Positions 27,350 through 39,131 of a stretch of DNA of 64,000 bases are shown here, one piece after another. Source of the DNA: Sulfolobus tengchongensis (lineage in GTDB: Archaea > Thermoproteota > Thermoprotei_A > Sulfolobales > Sulfolobaceae); NCBI RefSeq assembly GCF_036967215.1, contig NZ_CP146016.1, forward strand, positions 1,144,501-1,208,500, in the 5' to 3' direction. Every line of letters starts with the position of its first letter. The first letter of the stretch is position 1. The position numbers and the translations under genes are program-made. Below the pieces are notes generated by a model. The model worked only from the letters and a program-made list of their open reading frames with translations, was not told the origin of the DNA and did no database searches.

Positions 27350-27478
27350 CTAATCTCTTTTTGTACTAGATAAAATGAATTTTAACGAGAGTATCACTAC
27401 TGGAATTACAAAAAATTGTGATAATGTTATAGATAATAATAGATTAATTATCACAAGTGACTTAACTAAACTGCTCAT
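27350..27478 (-). CDS. Possible 42-residue membrane peptide
   Basis: ATG at 27478 to TAG at 27350. The product is hydrophobic (SLVIINLLLSITLSQFFVIP, VVILSLKFILSS) with a charged end (TKRD), compatible with one or two membrane passes. AATTTAAAATTTA at 27507-27519 is an AT-rich box at about the right distance for a leaderless start. AT-rich DNA can give such frames by chance. Confidence 0.3.
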   Translation of the reverse strand: MSSLVKSLVIINLLLSITLSQFFVIPVVILSLKFILSSTKRD

Positions 27479-27509
27479 ATGTAAAATAGAGAGAGGGTAG
27501 TTAATAAAT

Positions 27510-27794
27510 TTAAAATTTAAAACTTAGATGTCTGGTAATACTTTTAATAAATAAAAATACTAGCAATAATATCATTGCAAGAGTACCAAAAGCATAAAAA
27601 TCGTTATGGAGACCTAAAAGGAATAATATCAGTAATGGTATTGGTATGAAGATTTTTGCAAATGGATATCCATCAATAAACGCTCCTGCTAAAGCAGCAG
27701 GAATTAACGCTATGGGATAGAAGATAGCTACTATTAAAAGTATTATAATTATCAGTAAAAGTACTATATTTATGTTAATTCTTTGAGAAAGCAT
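27510..27794 (-). CDS. Small membrane protein of unknown function
   Basis: 94 residues, three hydrophobic segments (IVLLLIIIILLIVAIFYP, IPAALAGAFIDGYPFAKIFIPIPLLILFLLGL, FGTLAMILLLVFLFIKS). ATG at 27794 or TTG at 27800; the minus-strand TTTTATAAC box (27820-27829) fits a transcript starting near 27800. No family known to me. Confidence 0.55.
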   Translation of the reverse strand: MLSQRININIVLLLIIIILLIVAIFYPIALIPAALAGAFIDGYPFAKIFIPIPLLILFLLGLHNDFYAFGTLAMILLLVFLFIKSITRHLSFKF

Positions 27795-27830
27795 AGTCAA
27801 ATATGTATTTGTTTTAGGAAGTTATAAAAG

Positions 27831-28643
27831 TTATAGCTTATCGAGAATTGAATGAAACTCCCTAATATGATCTCTGTAACTGCTGAAGAATCTAGATCTA
27901 AGTAATTCATTTTCTGTAATTTCAACCATTCCTTTATCTTCATAGAATAACTTTAATTTCAGTTTTACTTCACCTAATGGAGAAACCACTCTAGATCCTC
28001 CCCAGAAGTATTCCTCTTCTTGACTCCCTACTACGTTTACGAAAACAGTCCATACAGTGTTCATTAGTGAGTGTGCCTTTAATAAAGCATCCCAATTATC
28101 CTCTATTAGGAGTCTATCACTTAATTTTCGCATAGGTGATGCAGAGGGTATGAAGACAACATCAGCCCCCATTAATGATAACGCTTCTATTGGCTCTGGA
28201 TGCCACGCGTCTTCACAGATTACTGCCCCAAACTTTACCCCATTATACTCGAAGATTTTTAGATCCTTTATTGGATCTCCTCTTTGAAAGTATCTTCTTT
28301 CCTCAAATAGACCATACGTGGGAAGATAGAATTTGTATACGTAATTAAGATTTCCATTAATGACAACTGCTAGAGAGTTTCTAAGAATTCCCTTTCTTAC
28401 TTCCTTTATGGTTCCAAATATTGCACATTTTTTTGTCTTTTCAGCGATTTTCTCAACAGCCTTCTCCGCATCTTTGTATATATCATACGTTAAGTCCTTT
28501 ATTATGTATCCAGTTAATGAGAGTTCTGGAAAGATTACACAGTCAGCGCTACTACTCTCTATTATTTTTAGGTGTTTTTCGTAATTTCTCTGTACGTCTC
28601 CGGGATGAGATCTGATCTGTGCTAATTCTACTTTTAAGCCCAT
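27831..28643 (-). CDS. Nitrilase-superfamily glutaminase, partner of NAD synthetase
   Basis: 270 residues with the carbon-nitrogen hydrolase triad: Glu in IFPELSLTGY (E40), Lys in YKFYLPTYGLFEERRYF (K104) and Cys in AVICEDAWHP (C143). The YLPTYG-F-ERRYF stretch is what one sees in the N-terminal glutaminase domain of glutamine-dependent NAD synthetases. The gene overlaps nadE by 10 nt (ATG at 28643, GGAGGT Shine-Dalgarno within the nadE end; a TTG at 28661 is possible). Glutamine hydrolysis supplying ammonia to NadE is therefore the likely role. Confidence 0.85.
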   Translation of the reverse strand: MGLKVELAQIRSHPGDVQRNYEKHLKIIESSSADCVIFPELSLTGYIIKDLTYDIYKDAEKAVEKIAEKTKKCAIFGTIKEVRKGILRNSLAVVINGNLNYVYKFYLPTYGLFEERRYFQRGDPIKDLKIFEYNGVKFGAVICEDAWHPEPIEALSLMGADVVFIPSASPMRKLSDRLLIEDNWDALLKAHSLMNTVWTVFVNVVGSQEEEYFWGGSRVVSPLGEVKLKLKLFYEDKGMVEITENELLRSRFFSSYRDHIREFHSILDKL

Positions 28644-29476
28644 CTTCTTGGGAACCTCCAATCTGAGTTTATTGCTCTTCCGCTTAATCTGAATATCTCT
28701 GGAGGTAATCTTTTATGTTGGGAATTTTTTACAAGTCTATCAACTTTCTTAACAACATCTATTGGAATACCTAGAATTTGCGCCACTTCATTTTCTTCCC
28801 TCATTTCATCAAATCTTAAGTATAAAATAGAGTCAATTGTCTCATAGTCTATTCCTAATTCTCCCTCGGCTGTCTGTCCTTCCCATAAGGCTGGAGAGCT
28901 TGGTTTGGTGACTATTCTGTCCGGTAATCCTAAACATTTTCCTAGCATTCTAACTTGTGTCTTATATAAATCACCTATGGGTAAGATGTCTACTCCTCCA
29001 TCTCCATATTTAGTGAAATAACCTAGCAACAATTCACTTTTATCTCCAGTGCCAACTACTAAATAGTCTAACATCTGAGCATAAGCGTACAGAATTATCA
29101 TTCTAGTCCTAGCTTTTATATTACCTATAATGTATTTATTGTCAGTCTCTATTTTATTTGCAAATAACTTCACAATATCATCTATATTAATTAATTTATA
29201 CTTATCTTGTGCGTTTAATAACTTCACAATTTCAAATGAATCGTCCAAATCAATCTTTGGTGTTGAAGATGAGGGCATTAATAATATGAAGAAATTACTT
29301 GTAGCTTTAGCCAATAAGGTTGCAGTAACTGCTGAATCTATTCCTCCACTTACTCCTACTACTCCTCCTTTTTTGTTGCTAAATTCTAAATATTCCTTTA
29401 TTCTCTCTACAATGTAGCTAGTAATTGTATCGCAGTCTACAGTTAATGATTTTTTGATATATTCTGGCATTACCAT
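28634..29476 (-). CDS. nadE: NAD+ synthetase
   Basis: 280 residues. The PP-loop SGGIDS (43-48) binds ATP pyrophosphate; further NadE marks are NIKARTRMIILYAYAQ, VVGTGDKSELLLGYFTKYGDGGVDILPIGDLYKTQV and KPSSPALWEGQTAEGELGIDYETID. It amidates nicotinate adenine dinucleotide to NAD+. No glutaminase domain is fused; the nitrilase-type glutaminase is the next gene. ATG at 29476 or 29470. Confidence 0.94.
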   Translation of the reverse strand: MVMPEYIKKSLTVDCDTITSYIVERIKEYLEFSNKKGGVVGVSGGIDSAVTATLLAKATSNFFILLMPSSSTPKIDLDDSFEIVKLLNAQDKYKLINIDDIVKLFANKIETDNKYIIGNIKARTRMIILYAYAQMLDYLVVGTGDKSELLLGYFTKYGDGGVDILPIGDLYKTQVRMLGKCLGLPDRIVTKPSSPALWEGQTAEGELGIDYETIDSILYLRFDEMREENEVAQILGIPIDVVKKVDRLVKNSQHKRLPPEIFRLSGRAINSDWRFPRRWA

Positions 29477-29513
29477 ATGTGATAATATACGTTGATAAAT
29501 AGAAAAAGTTTTT

Positions 29514-29555
29514 ATGACGTCTAGCGGCGAGGTATAGTGATTTAACTCTGGTCAT
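29514..29555. other. Short GC-richer dyad between nadE and THEP1
   Basis: ATGAC at 29514-29518 and GTCAT at 29551-29555 bracket a relatively GC-rich core (TCTAGCGGCGAGG) in an otherwise very AT-rich gap. It might be a small RNA or a regulator site. No C/D or H/ACA boxes could be assigned. Confidence 0.2.
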
Positions 29556-29643
29556 CTCTTATTAATTTAAATTTTTGTAAAAGATCGAATTTTGTTATTT
29601 TCTAGATATAGATCTTTTAGCATAGTTGACTATAGATCACCTA

Positions 29644-30168
29644 TTATTTTCCAATATTATGTACTATATAATCTAATATCTCGTATTTGATTAAATCCCT
29701 ATTTTCTACTGTAACTGTGTAAGTCTTTCCTTCAAGAAGCTTTTGGCTTCTATGTACTACACTTATCAATGGTTTCTCGCTGTTTAACATGATTTCAATC
29801 AGATCCCTAACAGAGCGTATCTTTAGTTCCATTGGCCCTATTTCATCTATGGCTAATACATCGGCCTTGCTAATGCTAGATAGTGTTATATTAGCTATTC
29901 TTTTAGCGTTCTCTTCCAATAATGTATATTTACCAATCTTTATCCTTCCTGGTTCATTTTCTTTAGCTAACCAATCTCTCTCATTTGTGGATATGTCAAC
30001 TATTTGAAATCCTACTCTTCTTCCTTGTTCTCTAACTTCTGGGCAATAGAAGCCAGCCACCTTATAACTCCTATTAGTCAATTCTTTAACTAGAAAGAGT
30101 AATATCGTAGTTTTTCCAACTCCAGGATTGCCAGTTATGAAAACTCTTAGACGGCTCTTTATGCTCAA
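29644..30168 (-). CDS. THEP1-type nucleoside triphosphatase
   Basis: About 174 residues: P-loop ITGNPGVGKTT, KVAGFYCPEVREQGRRVGFQIVD, a Walker B VLAIDEIGPMEL and SVVHRSQ, all characteristic of the THEP1 family (ATP/GTP phosphatase, P-loop kinase fold). The open frame begins at 30276, but TTG at 30168 gives the normal family length and starts just before the P-loop strand; TTG at 30198 is another option. Biological role unknown. Confidence 0.85.
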   Translation of the reverse strand: MSIKSRLRVFITGNPGVGKTTILLFLVKELTNRSYKVAGFYCPEVREQGRRVGFQIVDISTNERDWLAKENEPGRIKIGKYTLLEENAKRIANITLSSISKADVLAIDEIGPMELKIRSVRDLIEIMLNSEKPLISVVHRSQKLLEGKTYTVTVENRDLIKYEILDYIVHNIGK

Positions 30169-30365
30169 ATTTTCCTGTACCTTGTTACTGATCTGCAAGG
30201 CACTTTTTAAATAATTTTCTTGATAAAAGCGCTCCTCCTTATGTAGAGGATAGCGTAAATTACAAAAATTCCACAAGATATGATAAAACCCATTATATCA
30301 ATAGATACATATATTATATAAATCTCTATATATAAAATAAAAACTAATTTAACTATCCATTTGAG

Positions 30366-31646
30366 TTGCACGTCTTCCAAAAAGGTTGGAAAAGGTTTTT
30401 GTACCATAATCCTAATAAAAGTATCTGTATTAACAACTTTAAGCAGGATGGGATAGTGGGACTATTAGAAGTATATTCGAATCCAGAGAGGCCAGAAATA
30501 TTATGCTCATTGGTTGATGACAAAGGAAATAAGAAAGAAATTATGCTTATAAAACTGCAAGATAATGGCGTTCATATATATAAAACTGAAGAACATTACA
30601 TACTACCCCCTGTACCTCAAATAGATTCTTTGATAAGAGATGTAATAGAGGAAGTAGCAGAGGAATTAAAAGTGGATTCAATAGTTTATAATTACGGCGA
30701 TATTGACACCAATTCAGAAACATTAAGGTTAAGTAATGAGTGGTTTGATGTCGAGAGATTAGCGTTAGCATCTTCAAAACATATAGCGTTATCTAGTGAT
30801 GTTAATTCAAAAATAATAGTAGGGATTGTAAAGTTTTCTAACAATACATATGCTGCTACTGTTTTAAGAAGTGAGGATTCCTTTCCCATTCTTCAGATAT
30901 TTATGGATATGTCTTACAATCCACCCTTAGTAAAAATATATAATGAATTGGGTCAAGTTATAGAATCTAGAAGGGAGAATATAGATAATTTTGAAGAGTA
31001 TGTTAAGTCCTTAATAAACAACGAGGAAGAATATACTATAATTTACAGAGAATTTATAGAATATAATCTATCACCTGCAGAGAACTCTATCCAAAATGGT
31101 AAAAAAATCTATGCTGGTTGCATTTTCAAGTATTTAATAGGGTTTAATATAGGAAAGAAGCCCAATGTAATAAAGAAGCATAAGTTAAGTAGATTACTCA
31201 GAGCTATTCTCTACTTGGATAGAGTCTCTAACGACGTAGGAGTAGACATTGTTGTTGGAAATCCTTCAAGTATAGTTAATTTGAGTGAAGCTATAAGCAA
31301 GTTAAAGGCAAAGGTGAATAACATAGCAAGTAAGAAGTATGGATTAAATAACGTGCATTACTATGGCGTAAGTTCTGAGATTATAAAAGACATTAACATG
31401 GGTTCAAAGGACGTGTTAAATGTTATACCCATAGCCTTTATCATATTGGCAGATTCTAAAAAGAAATTTGAGGAATACGTTGAGAGAATAATAAGTGGTC
31501 CCACAGTGGATGGTTTAGAGTTATTAGATGAATACATTAGGCAGAATTTATCTAACACTTTCATAGCTTATTTGGCAAATTTAGAAGAAGTGTTAATATT
31601 GTATAACGACATTATTCAAGACTTAGATAGTAATGAGTCAGAATAA
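30366..31646 (+). CDS. Unknown protein upstream of HemQ-like gene
   Basis: 426 residues, not recognised. It looks like a soluble alpha/beta protein with two halves: residues ~1-100 (RPEILCSLVDDKGNKKEIMLIKL) and ~150-420 (IIVGIVKFSNNTYAATVLRSED... GVDIVVGNPSSIVNLSEAISK). The start is TTG at 30366, 34 nt after the CTATATATAAAAT promoter box. The downstream HemQ-like gene begins inside its last codons, so both are likely coupled; a haem link is only suggested by that context. Confidence 0.6.
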   Translation: MHVFQKGWKRFLYHNPNKSICINNFKQDGIVGLLEVYSNPERPEILCSLVDDKGNKKEIMLIKLQDNGVHIYKTEEHYILPPVPQIDSLIRDVIEEVAEELKVDSIVYNYGDIDTNSETLRLSNEWFDVERLALASSKHIALSSDVNSKIIVGIVKFSNNTYAATVLRSEDSFPILQIFMDMSYNPPLVKIYNELGQVIESRRENIDNFEEYVKSLINNEEEYTIIYREFIEYNLSPAENSIQNGKKIYAGCIFKYLIGFNIGKKPNVIKKHKLSRLLRAILYLDRVSNDVGVDIVVGNPSSIVNLSEAISKLKAKVNNIASKKYGLNNVHYYGVSSEIIKDINMGSKDVLNVIPIAFIILADSKKKFEEYVERIISGPTVDGLELLDEYIRQNLSNTFIAYLANLEEVLILYNDIIQDLDSNESE

Positions 31647-32304
31647 TCTAGCTTACTTTTACATTTCATCAATAAAAATTTCAAACAATTGGTGGACTAT
31701 TGGAAAAGAGGAGAGAAGAAATATAATCAATGAACTAGAATCTGTGGAGTCACAATTCAAGGATTCTCTAATATCATTAAAACGATATATCTCTCTGAGA
31801 TATGATAGTGATATCATATATTGGGTAAGTTCTTCTGATACGTCAAAATTAGTAGATTTTAAGTATACCTTACTGTCTACGCTTAAAAATTTCGGTTATG
31901 AAACATTATCCTTGTTTTCGATATATAAGCCGTCTCCTTATACTAGAGGTAATTTTGACATCAAGAAGGTTCTTTCCTTAGAACCGCTAAAGTACTTTGT
32001 AGCATATCCCATGAAAAAGGACGTTAATTGGTATCTCTTATCATTTGTTGACAGAGAAAAAATCATGAAAGAACATATAGAAATAGCTAGAACTCATCCC
32101 AAGAATAAAGGAATAAGGTCATATACCACTTACTCCTTTGGGGTGGGAGATTACGAATTCGTAGTTGTTTATGAAATACCAGAAATAGAGAATTGGGTTG
32201 AAGTGGTAGAATCTCTTAGAGAAGCTAAGGCTAGGAAATGGATCACTAAAGAAGAACCCATATTAGTAGGTGAACTTAGAGGTCTAGAAGTGTTTTTAAT
32301 GTGA
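31633..32304 (+). CDS. Chlorite dismutase/HemQ-family haem protein
   Basis: 223 residues. The C-terminal half fits the family: YFVAYPMKKDVNWYLLSFVDREKIMKEHIEIARTHP...YTTYSFGVGDYEFVVVYEI. The His of MKEH sits where the haem-ligand His is found in HemQ proteins. Most archaeal and Gram-positive members are HemQ (coproheme decarboxylases) or related peroxidases rather than chlorite-degrading enzymes. ATG at 31633 overlaps the upstream gene by 14 nt; tail overlap of 29 nt with the NUDIX gene. Confidence 0.78.
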   Translation: MSQNNLAYFYISSIKISNNWWTIGKEERRNIINELESVESQFKDSLISLKRYISLRYDSDIIYWVSSSDTSKLVDFKYTLLSTLKNFGYETLSLFSIYKPSPYTRGNFDIKKVLSLEPLKYFVAYPMKKDVNWYLLSFVDREKIMKEHIEIARTHPKNKGIRSYTTYSFGVGDYEFVVVYEIPEIENWVEVVESLREAKARKWITKEEPILVGELRGLEVFLM

Positions 32305-32782
32305 GTATACCTATAATTGTCTTAGCGTCTTCAATCTTCTTTTCCTTTATCATGTTTATAGCTTCGCTTATATTTACTTTAAAAGGTTCTATTATTTCGT
32401 AGGGTTCCGGTTTTGCTCCAACGTATTTCAATTCCTCAGCTAGGTATAGCCTCATGTATTCTGTTGTAATACCAGGCGATGCGTAAAATCCTATTAACTC
32501 TGTAATTCTTCTCGCTTCAAACCCCACTTCTTCTAATAGCTCTCTTCTTGCTGTGGTTAAAGGATCCTCTCCTTCTTCCACCGTACCCGCGGGTAGTTCG
32601 TAGATCCATTTACCTATAACTGGTCTAAATTGTTTTATCAATATTATTGTATTATTGTCCACTCTAGGTATTATGACCACTGAACCTCTATGTTTTACGT
32701 ATTCTAATTCTCTTTCATAACCGTTAGGTAACTTTACCTTTTCTAAGTAGACTTCAAATTTTTTACCACTAAATATTTTCAT
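32276..32782 (-). CDS. NUDIX hydrolase, ADP-ribose pyrophosphatase-like
   Basis: 168 residues with a complete Nudix box (GTVEEGEDPLTTARRELLEEVGF) and the ADP-ribose pyrophosphatase look: RGSVVIIPRVDNNTIILIKQFRP upstream and GFYASPGITTEYMRLYLAEEL downstream. Hydrolyses nucleoside diphosphate-X compounds, most likely ADP-ribose. Start overlaps the membrane-protein gene stop by 4 nt, so the two are an operon. Confidence 0.9.
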   Translation of the reverse strand: MKIFSGKKFEVYLEKVKLPNGYERELEYVKHRGSVVIIPRVDNNTIILIKQFRPVIGKWIYELPAGTVEEGEDPLTTARRELLEEVGFEARRITELIGFYASPGITTEYMRLYLAEELKYVGAKPEPYEIIEPFKVNISEAINMIKEKKIEDAKTIIGILTLKTLLDL

Positions 32783-33384
32783 AAATTAATTTTTAGTTTT
32801 TCTCTTAAGAATTTTTCTCCTCTCCTAAGGATTTCCTCCCAATCTATCTTAAATAGTACAATTCCTAATCCAGTAAATACTATAATTGAAATTATGGAAA
32901 GTTCAACAGTATTTATTCCAATAAGGGATGCTATTAAACGTATCCCAGTAATTTCTATACTTATCTCTATCCCACTTTTTAGTATTTTTCCTAGTATCGA
33001 GATGGAAATCATTTTTAAAACTGAGATTTTAGCTATTCCCCCTGCAAGAAATATATAGTCGTCTAAGGGCAAAAATGGTAATACTGATAGTATAAGTAAA
33101 CCTAAGTAAAATCCAAAGCTTTTACTGATCCTCTCTATAAGTTTAACGTTTTTATTGTTCTTAAGTGGTTTTCTTAACGCAATTCCAACCCCATACATGA
33201 CCGATTTAGATATAGAGGCTCCAAGTCCGCTCACTATAATTGCTAACACTAAGGATAACGGATTCACCCCATACTTTAGTAATATTGATGCTGTGATTAG
33301 TGTATAGGGGGCCCCAAAGAACGGTGTAGCGTTTGTGATGAAGGAGATTACGAATATTACTATTAATTCTTGGGTCGGTATCAT
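32779..33384 (-). CDS. DedA/VTT-like membrane protein
   Basis: 201 residues, five to six membrane segments. The stretch GFYLGLLILSVLPFLPLDDYIFLAGGIAKISVLKMISISILGKILKSG is the SNARE-associated/VTT core with its re-entrant Pro-rich turns. The family has roles in lipid scrambling or transport in other organisms. ATG at 33384. Confidence 0.65.
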   Translation of the reverse strand: MIPTQELIVIFVISFITNATPFFGAPYTLITASILLKYGVNPLSLVLAIIVSGLGASISKSVMYGVGIALRKPLKNNKNVKLIERISKSFGFYLGLLILSVLPFLPLDDYIFLAGGIAKISVLKMISISILGKILKSGIEISIEITGIRLIASLIGINTVELSIISIIVFTGLGIVLFKIDWEEILRRGEKFLREKLKINL

Positions 33385-33438
33385 TACCAATACTACTGTG
33401 CCATTATTTTTAAGCGTTATGCAAGGAAGTTCATAAAC

Positions 33439-33654
33439 ATGAAAATTTTGTTACAAACAAATAAAGTTGGAGGGAAGATCGTAGCTATTAGGATAGATGG
33501 TAAGATGTTATATAATTATGCTCCAGAATACATCCCTTATGGAGTTAAGAACGTTACAATCGACGTTAATGACTTTATTCCCACCAAAGGAGATCACATA
33601 ATAGAGTTAATAACGGAGAAAGGAGAATACATTAAGGCAAAGTTTACCGTTTAG
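33439..33654 (+). CDS. Small beta-rich protein of unknown function
   Basis: 71 residues from ATG 33439 (MKILLQTNKVGGKIVAIRIDG...); an upstream extension to 33370 would overlap the divergent gene. ATTTTTAAGC at 33406-33415 lies about 27 nt before the ATG, fitting a leaderless start. Looks like one small beta-sandwich; no family recognised. Confidence 0.55.
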   Translation: MKILLQTNKVGGKIVAIRIDGKMLYNYAPEYIPYGVKNVTIDVNDFIPTKGDHIIELITEKGEYIKAKFTV

Positions 33655-33733
33655 CTCAATATTTTAGTTAAGTCAGTAAAGATTTTTTAGTGAAGGACTT
33701 TTTAATTTAACTAGTTGGAGTTCGGTGATACTG

Positions 33734-34153
33734 ATGTGTGTATTCTGCAATATTATTGAAGGAAAAGATAAGGGATATATTGTGTATAACGATGATAAGG
33801 TAGTTGCGTTTTTAGATAAATTTCCAATTACACCGGGCCATACACTAGTAGTACCTAGATTACACTACGAGAATTTCTTGGAAATACCTAATGATAATTT
33901 ACCATATTTATGTAACGCGGTAAAAAGGGTTGCAATAGCTGTCAAGAGAGCTTTGAACGCTGATGGTATAAGAATCCTGACTAACATTGGAAGAAGTGCC
34001 GGTCAAGTAGTTTTTCACTCTCATTTTCATATAGTTCCTACTTGGTCTCAAGATCCCGATATAATAAAAGATTTCGTTCCTAGAAAAGAGCAGTCAAAGG
34101 AGTATTACGAATACGTACAAAGAGCAATAATAGAGAGCTTAAAGAATATATAG
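33734..34153 (+). CDS. HIT-family nucleotide hydrolase/transferase
   Basis: 139 residues. The catalytic histidine triad is HSHFHIVP, preceded by NIGRSAGQVVFHSH; the N-terminus has CVFCNIIEGKDKGYIVY with a Cys pair that may hold zinc, and DKFPITPGHTLVVPRLHYEN. HINT/HIT proteins act on AMP-linked substrates. ATG at 33734 follows GGTGAT; GTG at 33725 would add three residues. Confidence 0.92.
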   Translation: MCVFCNIIEGKDKGYIVYNDDKVVAFLDKFPITPGHTLVVPRLHYENFLEIPNDNLPYLCNAVKRVAIAVKRALNADGIRILTNIGRSAGQVVFHSHFHIVPTWSQDPDIIKDFVPRKEQSKEYYEYVQRAIIESLKNI

Positions 34154-34191
34154 AAGATAATATGATATAGTATATCAAAGGGTTTAATGAT

Positions 34192-37188
<2,997 letters not shown>

Positions 37189-37338
37189 TTGGATTTTAAC
37201 TAGACGCTCATGTAATAGCTTTTTTACTTTTACTCATGATAATGGACTTTAGATTGTTAAAATTGGGAACTTATATAGTAAATTTCGTTTTACCTATAGT
37301 AGTTAAAATTTTTAATCAGAGCAATCAACTTAAGTACA

Positions 37339-38103
37339 TTGAAAATTGCAGTAACCGATGAAGGAGAAATTGCAAGATCATTAGCCAGATTTTTAGGTAA
37401 GGATAATGAGATTGTTATAGTAGATAGTCCCTCAAAGGTTATGAAAGAGAGACCAGAGGCGATTATTCATACTTACGAGATACCCGCTGTGGAGAGTATC
37501 GGAAATCCTCCTCTAGCCTGGTCCTTTAATACTTGGTATGCCATTAACATAGCTAGAGCAGGTTCTAAGATAGGTAGTCTAAATGTATTCTTGTCAACTT
37601 TTCTAATTTATGATGGTAGAAAAGGTTTTTATAAAGAACATAATACTCCTAATCCTTTAAACTATTATGGTCTAACTAAATTGGTTGCTGAAACTAGTAT
37701 TATCTCTTTAGGCAATTATTTAATTTTAAGGCTTGGTGCTCTATTTTCCTTGACATATAAGGGACTTTTACTTCCATTTATCAGAGCTTCGGCTATGGGA
37801 AAAATACTGAAATGTAATAAGAACTTCTTTCTCTCAGTTATTGATATAAATAGTCTAGCCAAAATAGTCAAAGTGTTGTTAGATAAAGAGGCTAGAGGAG
37901 TAATAAACGTGGGGAGTAATAGAGTATCTTTAGCAGATGTGTGTAGCTTTCTTTCTGACGTATTTGGAAACGAGATTATAACAATAGATGGTATGCAAAG
38001 GGATTTTTCTTTAGATAATTGGCTTTTACGAACATATAATATTAAAATTGATGCAAGAGAAAGTATAATGGGGCTAATTGAGCACAAGCTTCTTAACAAC
38101 TAG
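37339..38103 (+). CDS. Extended SDR / RmlD-like NAD-dependent epimerase-reductase
   Basis: 254 residues. N-terminal Rossmann strand MKIAVTDEGEIARSLARFLG, NVFLSTFLIYDGRKGFYKEHNTPNPLNYYGLTKLVAE with the YxxxK catalytic pair, and NYLILRLGALF are the RmlD/GalE pattern. The glycine motif is weak (TDEGEIA instead of GxxGxxG). Probably acts on a nucleotide sugar. TTG start at 37339 with an AT-rich box near 37310. Confidence 0.75.
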   Translation: MKIAVTDEGEIARSLARFLGKDNEIVIVDSPSKVMKERPEAIIHTYEIPAVESIGNPPLAWSFNTWYAINIARAGSKIGSLNVFLSTFLIYDGRKGFYKEHNTPNPLNYYGLTKLVAETSIISLGNYLILRLGALFSLTYKGLLLPFIRASAMGKILKCNKNFFLSVIDINSLAKIVKVLLDKEARGVINVGSNRVSLADVCSFLSDVFGNEIITIDGMQRDFSLDNWLLRTYNIKIDARESIMGLIEHKLLNN

Positions 38104-38398
38104 GGAAAGAATACTTTTGCTCCTATCCTATTCTGATGAACCTTTAAGCGCTAGGGAAATAATGAAAAGATTAGATATTAGAAAGGAAAAAGAGGTTTAT
38201 GAGCATTTAGAACATTTAGCTAAATCAAGTAAGAGAAAGGATTATGTATTGATCATAATTCCCGCTAGATGTAAGAGTTGTGGTTTCACATTTAATTCAG
38301 AAAAGATAAAAAGACCTACAAAGTGTCCAATATGTAAATCGGAAAAAATAGAATCACCAAAATTTTTAATTAGGAATAAGCAAAGTGAAAGCATATGA
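38078..38398 (+). CDS. HTH plus zinc-ribbon predicted transcription regulator (COG3357-like)
   Basis: 106 residues: winged helix (ERILLLLSYSDEPLSAREIMKRLDI..EVYEHLEHLAK) and a C-terminal zinc ribbon CKSCGF...CPICKSEKI with four cysteines. Widespread in archaea; role not established. TTG start overlapping the epimerase gene by 26 nt; its stop overlaps the HAD gene by 4 nt. Confidence 0.82.
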   Translation: MSTSFLTTRERILLLLSYSDEPLSAREIMKRLDIRKEKEVYEHLEHLAKSSKRKDYVLIIIPARCKSCGFTFNSEKIKRPTKCPICKSEKIESPKFLIRNKQSESI

Positions 38399-39063
38399 AA
38401 GCTGTATTTGTAGATTTAGGTGAAACATTAGTACACTTTAAGCCTAGCTATCATGAGAATGTTGCAAATGCTTTAAGAGAAATAGGTTATAATATAGATG
38501 AAAAAAGAGTCTTCAGAGCTGTTGCTAAAATTTTAGGTAATCATCATTATCCTAGTCCAGAATATGGCGGTCTTTCAGCTCTTGACTTTAGGGAACTATT
38601 TTATGAGCTTAATTTATTTCCAGATAGAGAAATAATAACTAGGCTTAATAATAAAAATCTTTTATCTGGAGAATATGAACTTTACGACGATGCAATACCT
38701 TTCCTTGAAGAAGTAAAAGAATTAGGCCTAAAGGTAGTTCTAGTAAGTAATGCAACTAGAAATATTTATAAAATCATAGAAGACCTAAATATAAAGAAAT
38801 ATTTTGATGGTATTGTAGCATCTTGCGATTTAAACGTTATGAAGCCTCATCCAAAAATCTTCACCTATGCTATGAACATAGCAAAAGGTTATGGTATTCA
38901 CATAGGCGATATATACGAAATTGACGTAATAGGAGCTAAAAGAGCAGGACTTGATGCTATACTCCTTGATAGGCGTGATTTTTACCCAGAAATAAATAAA
39001 AATAGGGTGAAGAATTTATTCGAAGCATTAGAGTTAGTAAAAGGGAAATTGAAAAATTTATAG
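38395..39063 (+). CDS. HAD-superfamily hydrolase
   Basis: 222 residues: motif I VFVDLGETLV (nucleophile Asp; the second Asp is replaced by Gly-Glu as in many archaeal members), motif II LVSNATR, motif III Lys in NVMKPHPKIF, motif IV GDIYEIDVIGAKRAG. A phosphatase of unknown substrate. ATGA coupling with the upstream regulator. Confidence 0.88.
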   Translation: MKAVFVDLGETLVHFKPSYHENVANALREIGYNIDEKRVFRAVAKILGNHHYPSPEYGGLSALDFRELFYELNLFPDREIITRLNNKNLLSGEYELYDDAIPFLEEVKELGLKVVLVSNATRNIYKIIEDLNIKKYFDGIVASCDLNVMKPHPKIFTYAMNIAKGYGIHIGDIYEIDVIGAKRAGLDAILLDRRDFYPEINKNRVKNLFEALELVKGKLKNL

Positions 39064-39131
39064 AAAAATACTCGAAACCCCATCCAAACCCCAAATATGA
39101 GTTAGAGCAATATATAACCCCTTCATCAATA

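Noticed and set aside
30207-30407. Minus-strand 66-residue hydrophobic frame between THEP1 and the 30366 gene
   Set aside because: It contains the promoter of the divergent gene and overlaps its start; T-rich DNA easily produces such hydrophobic frames.
33370-33438. N-terminal extension of the 33439 gene
   Set aside because: It would run into the divergent DedA-like gene and lies upstream of the best TATA box.
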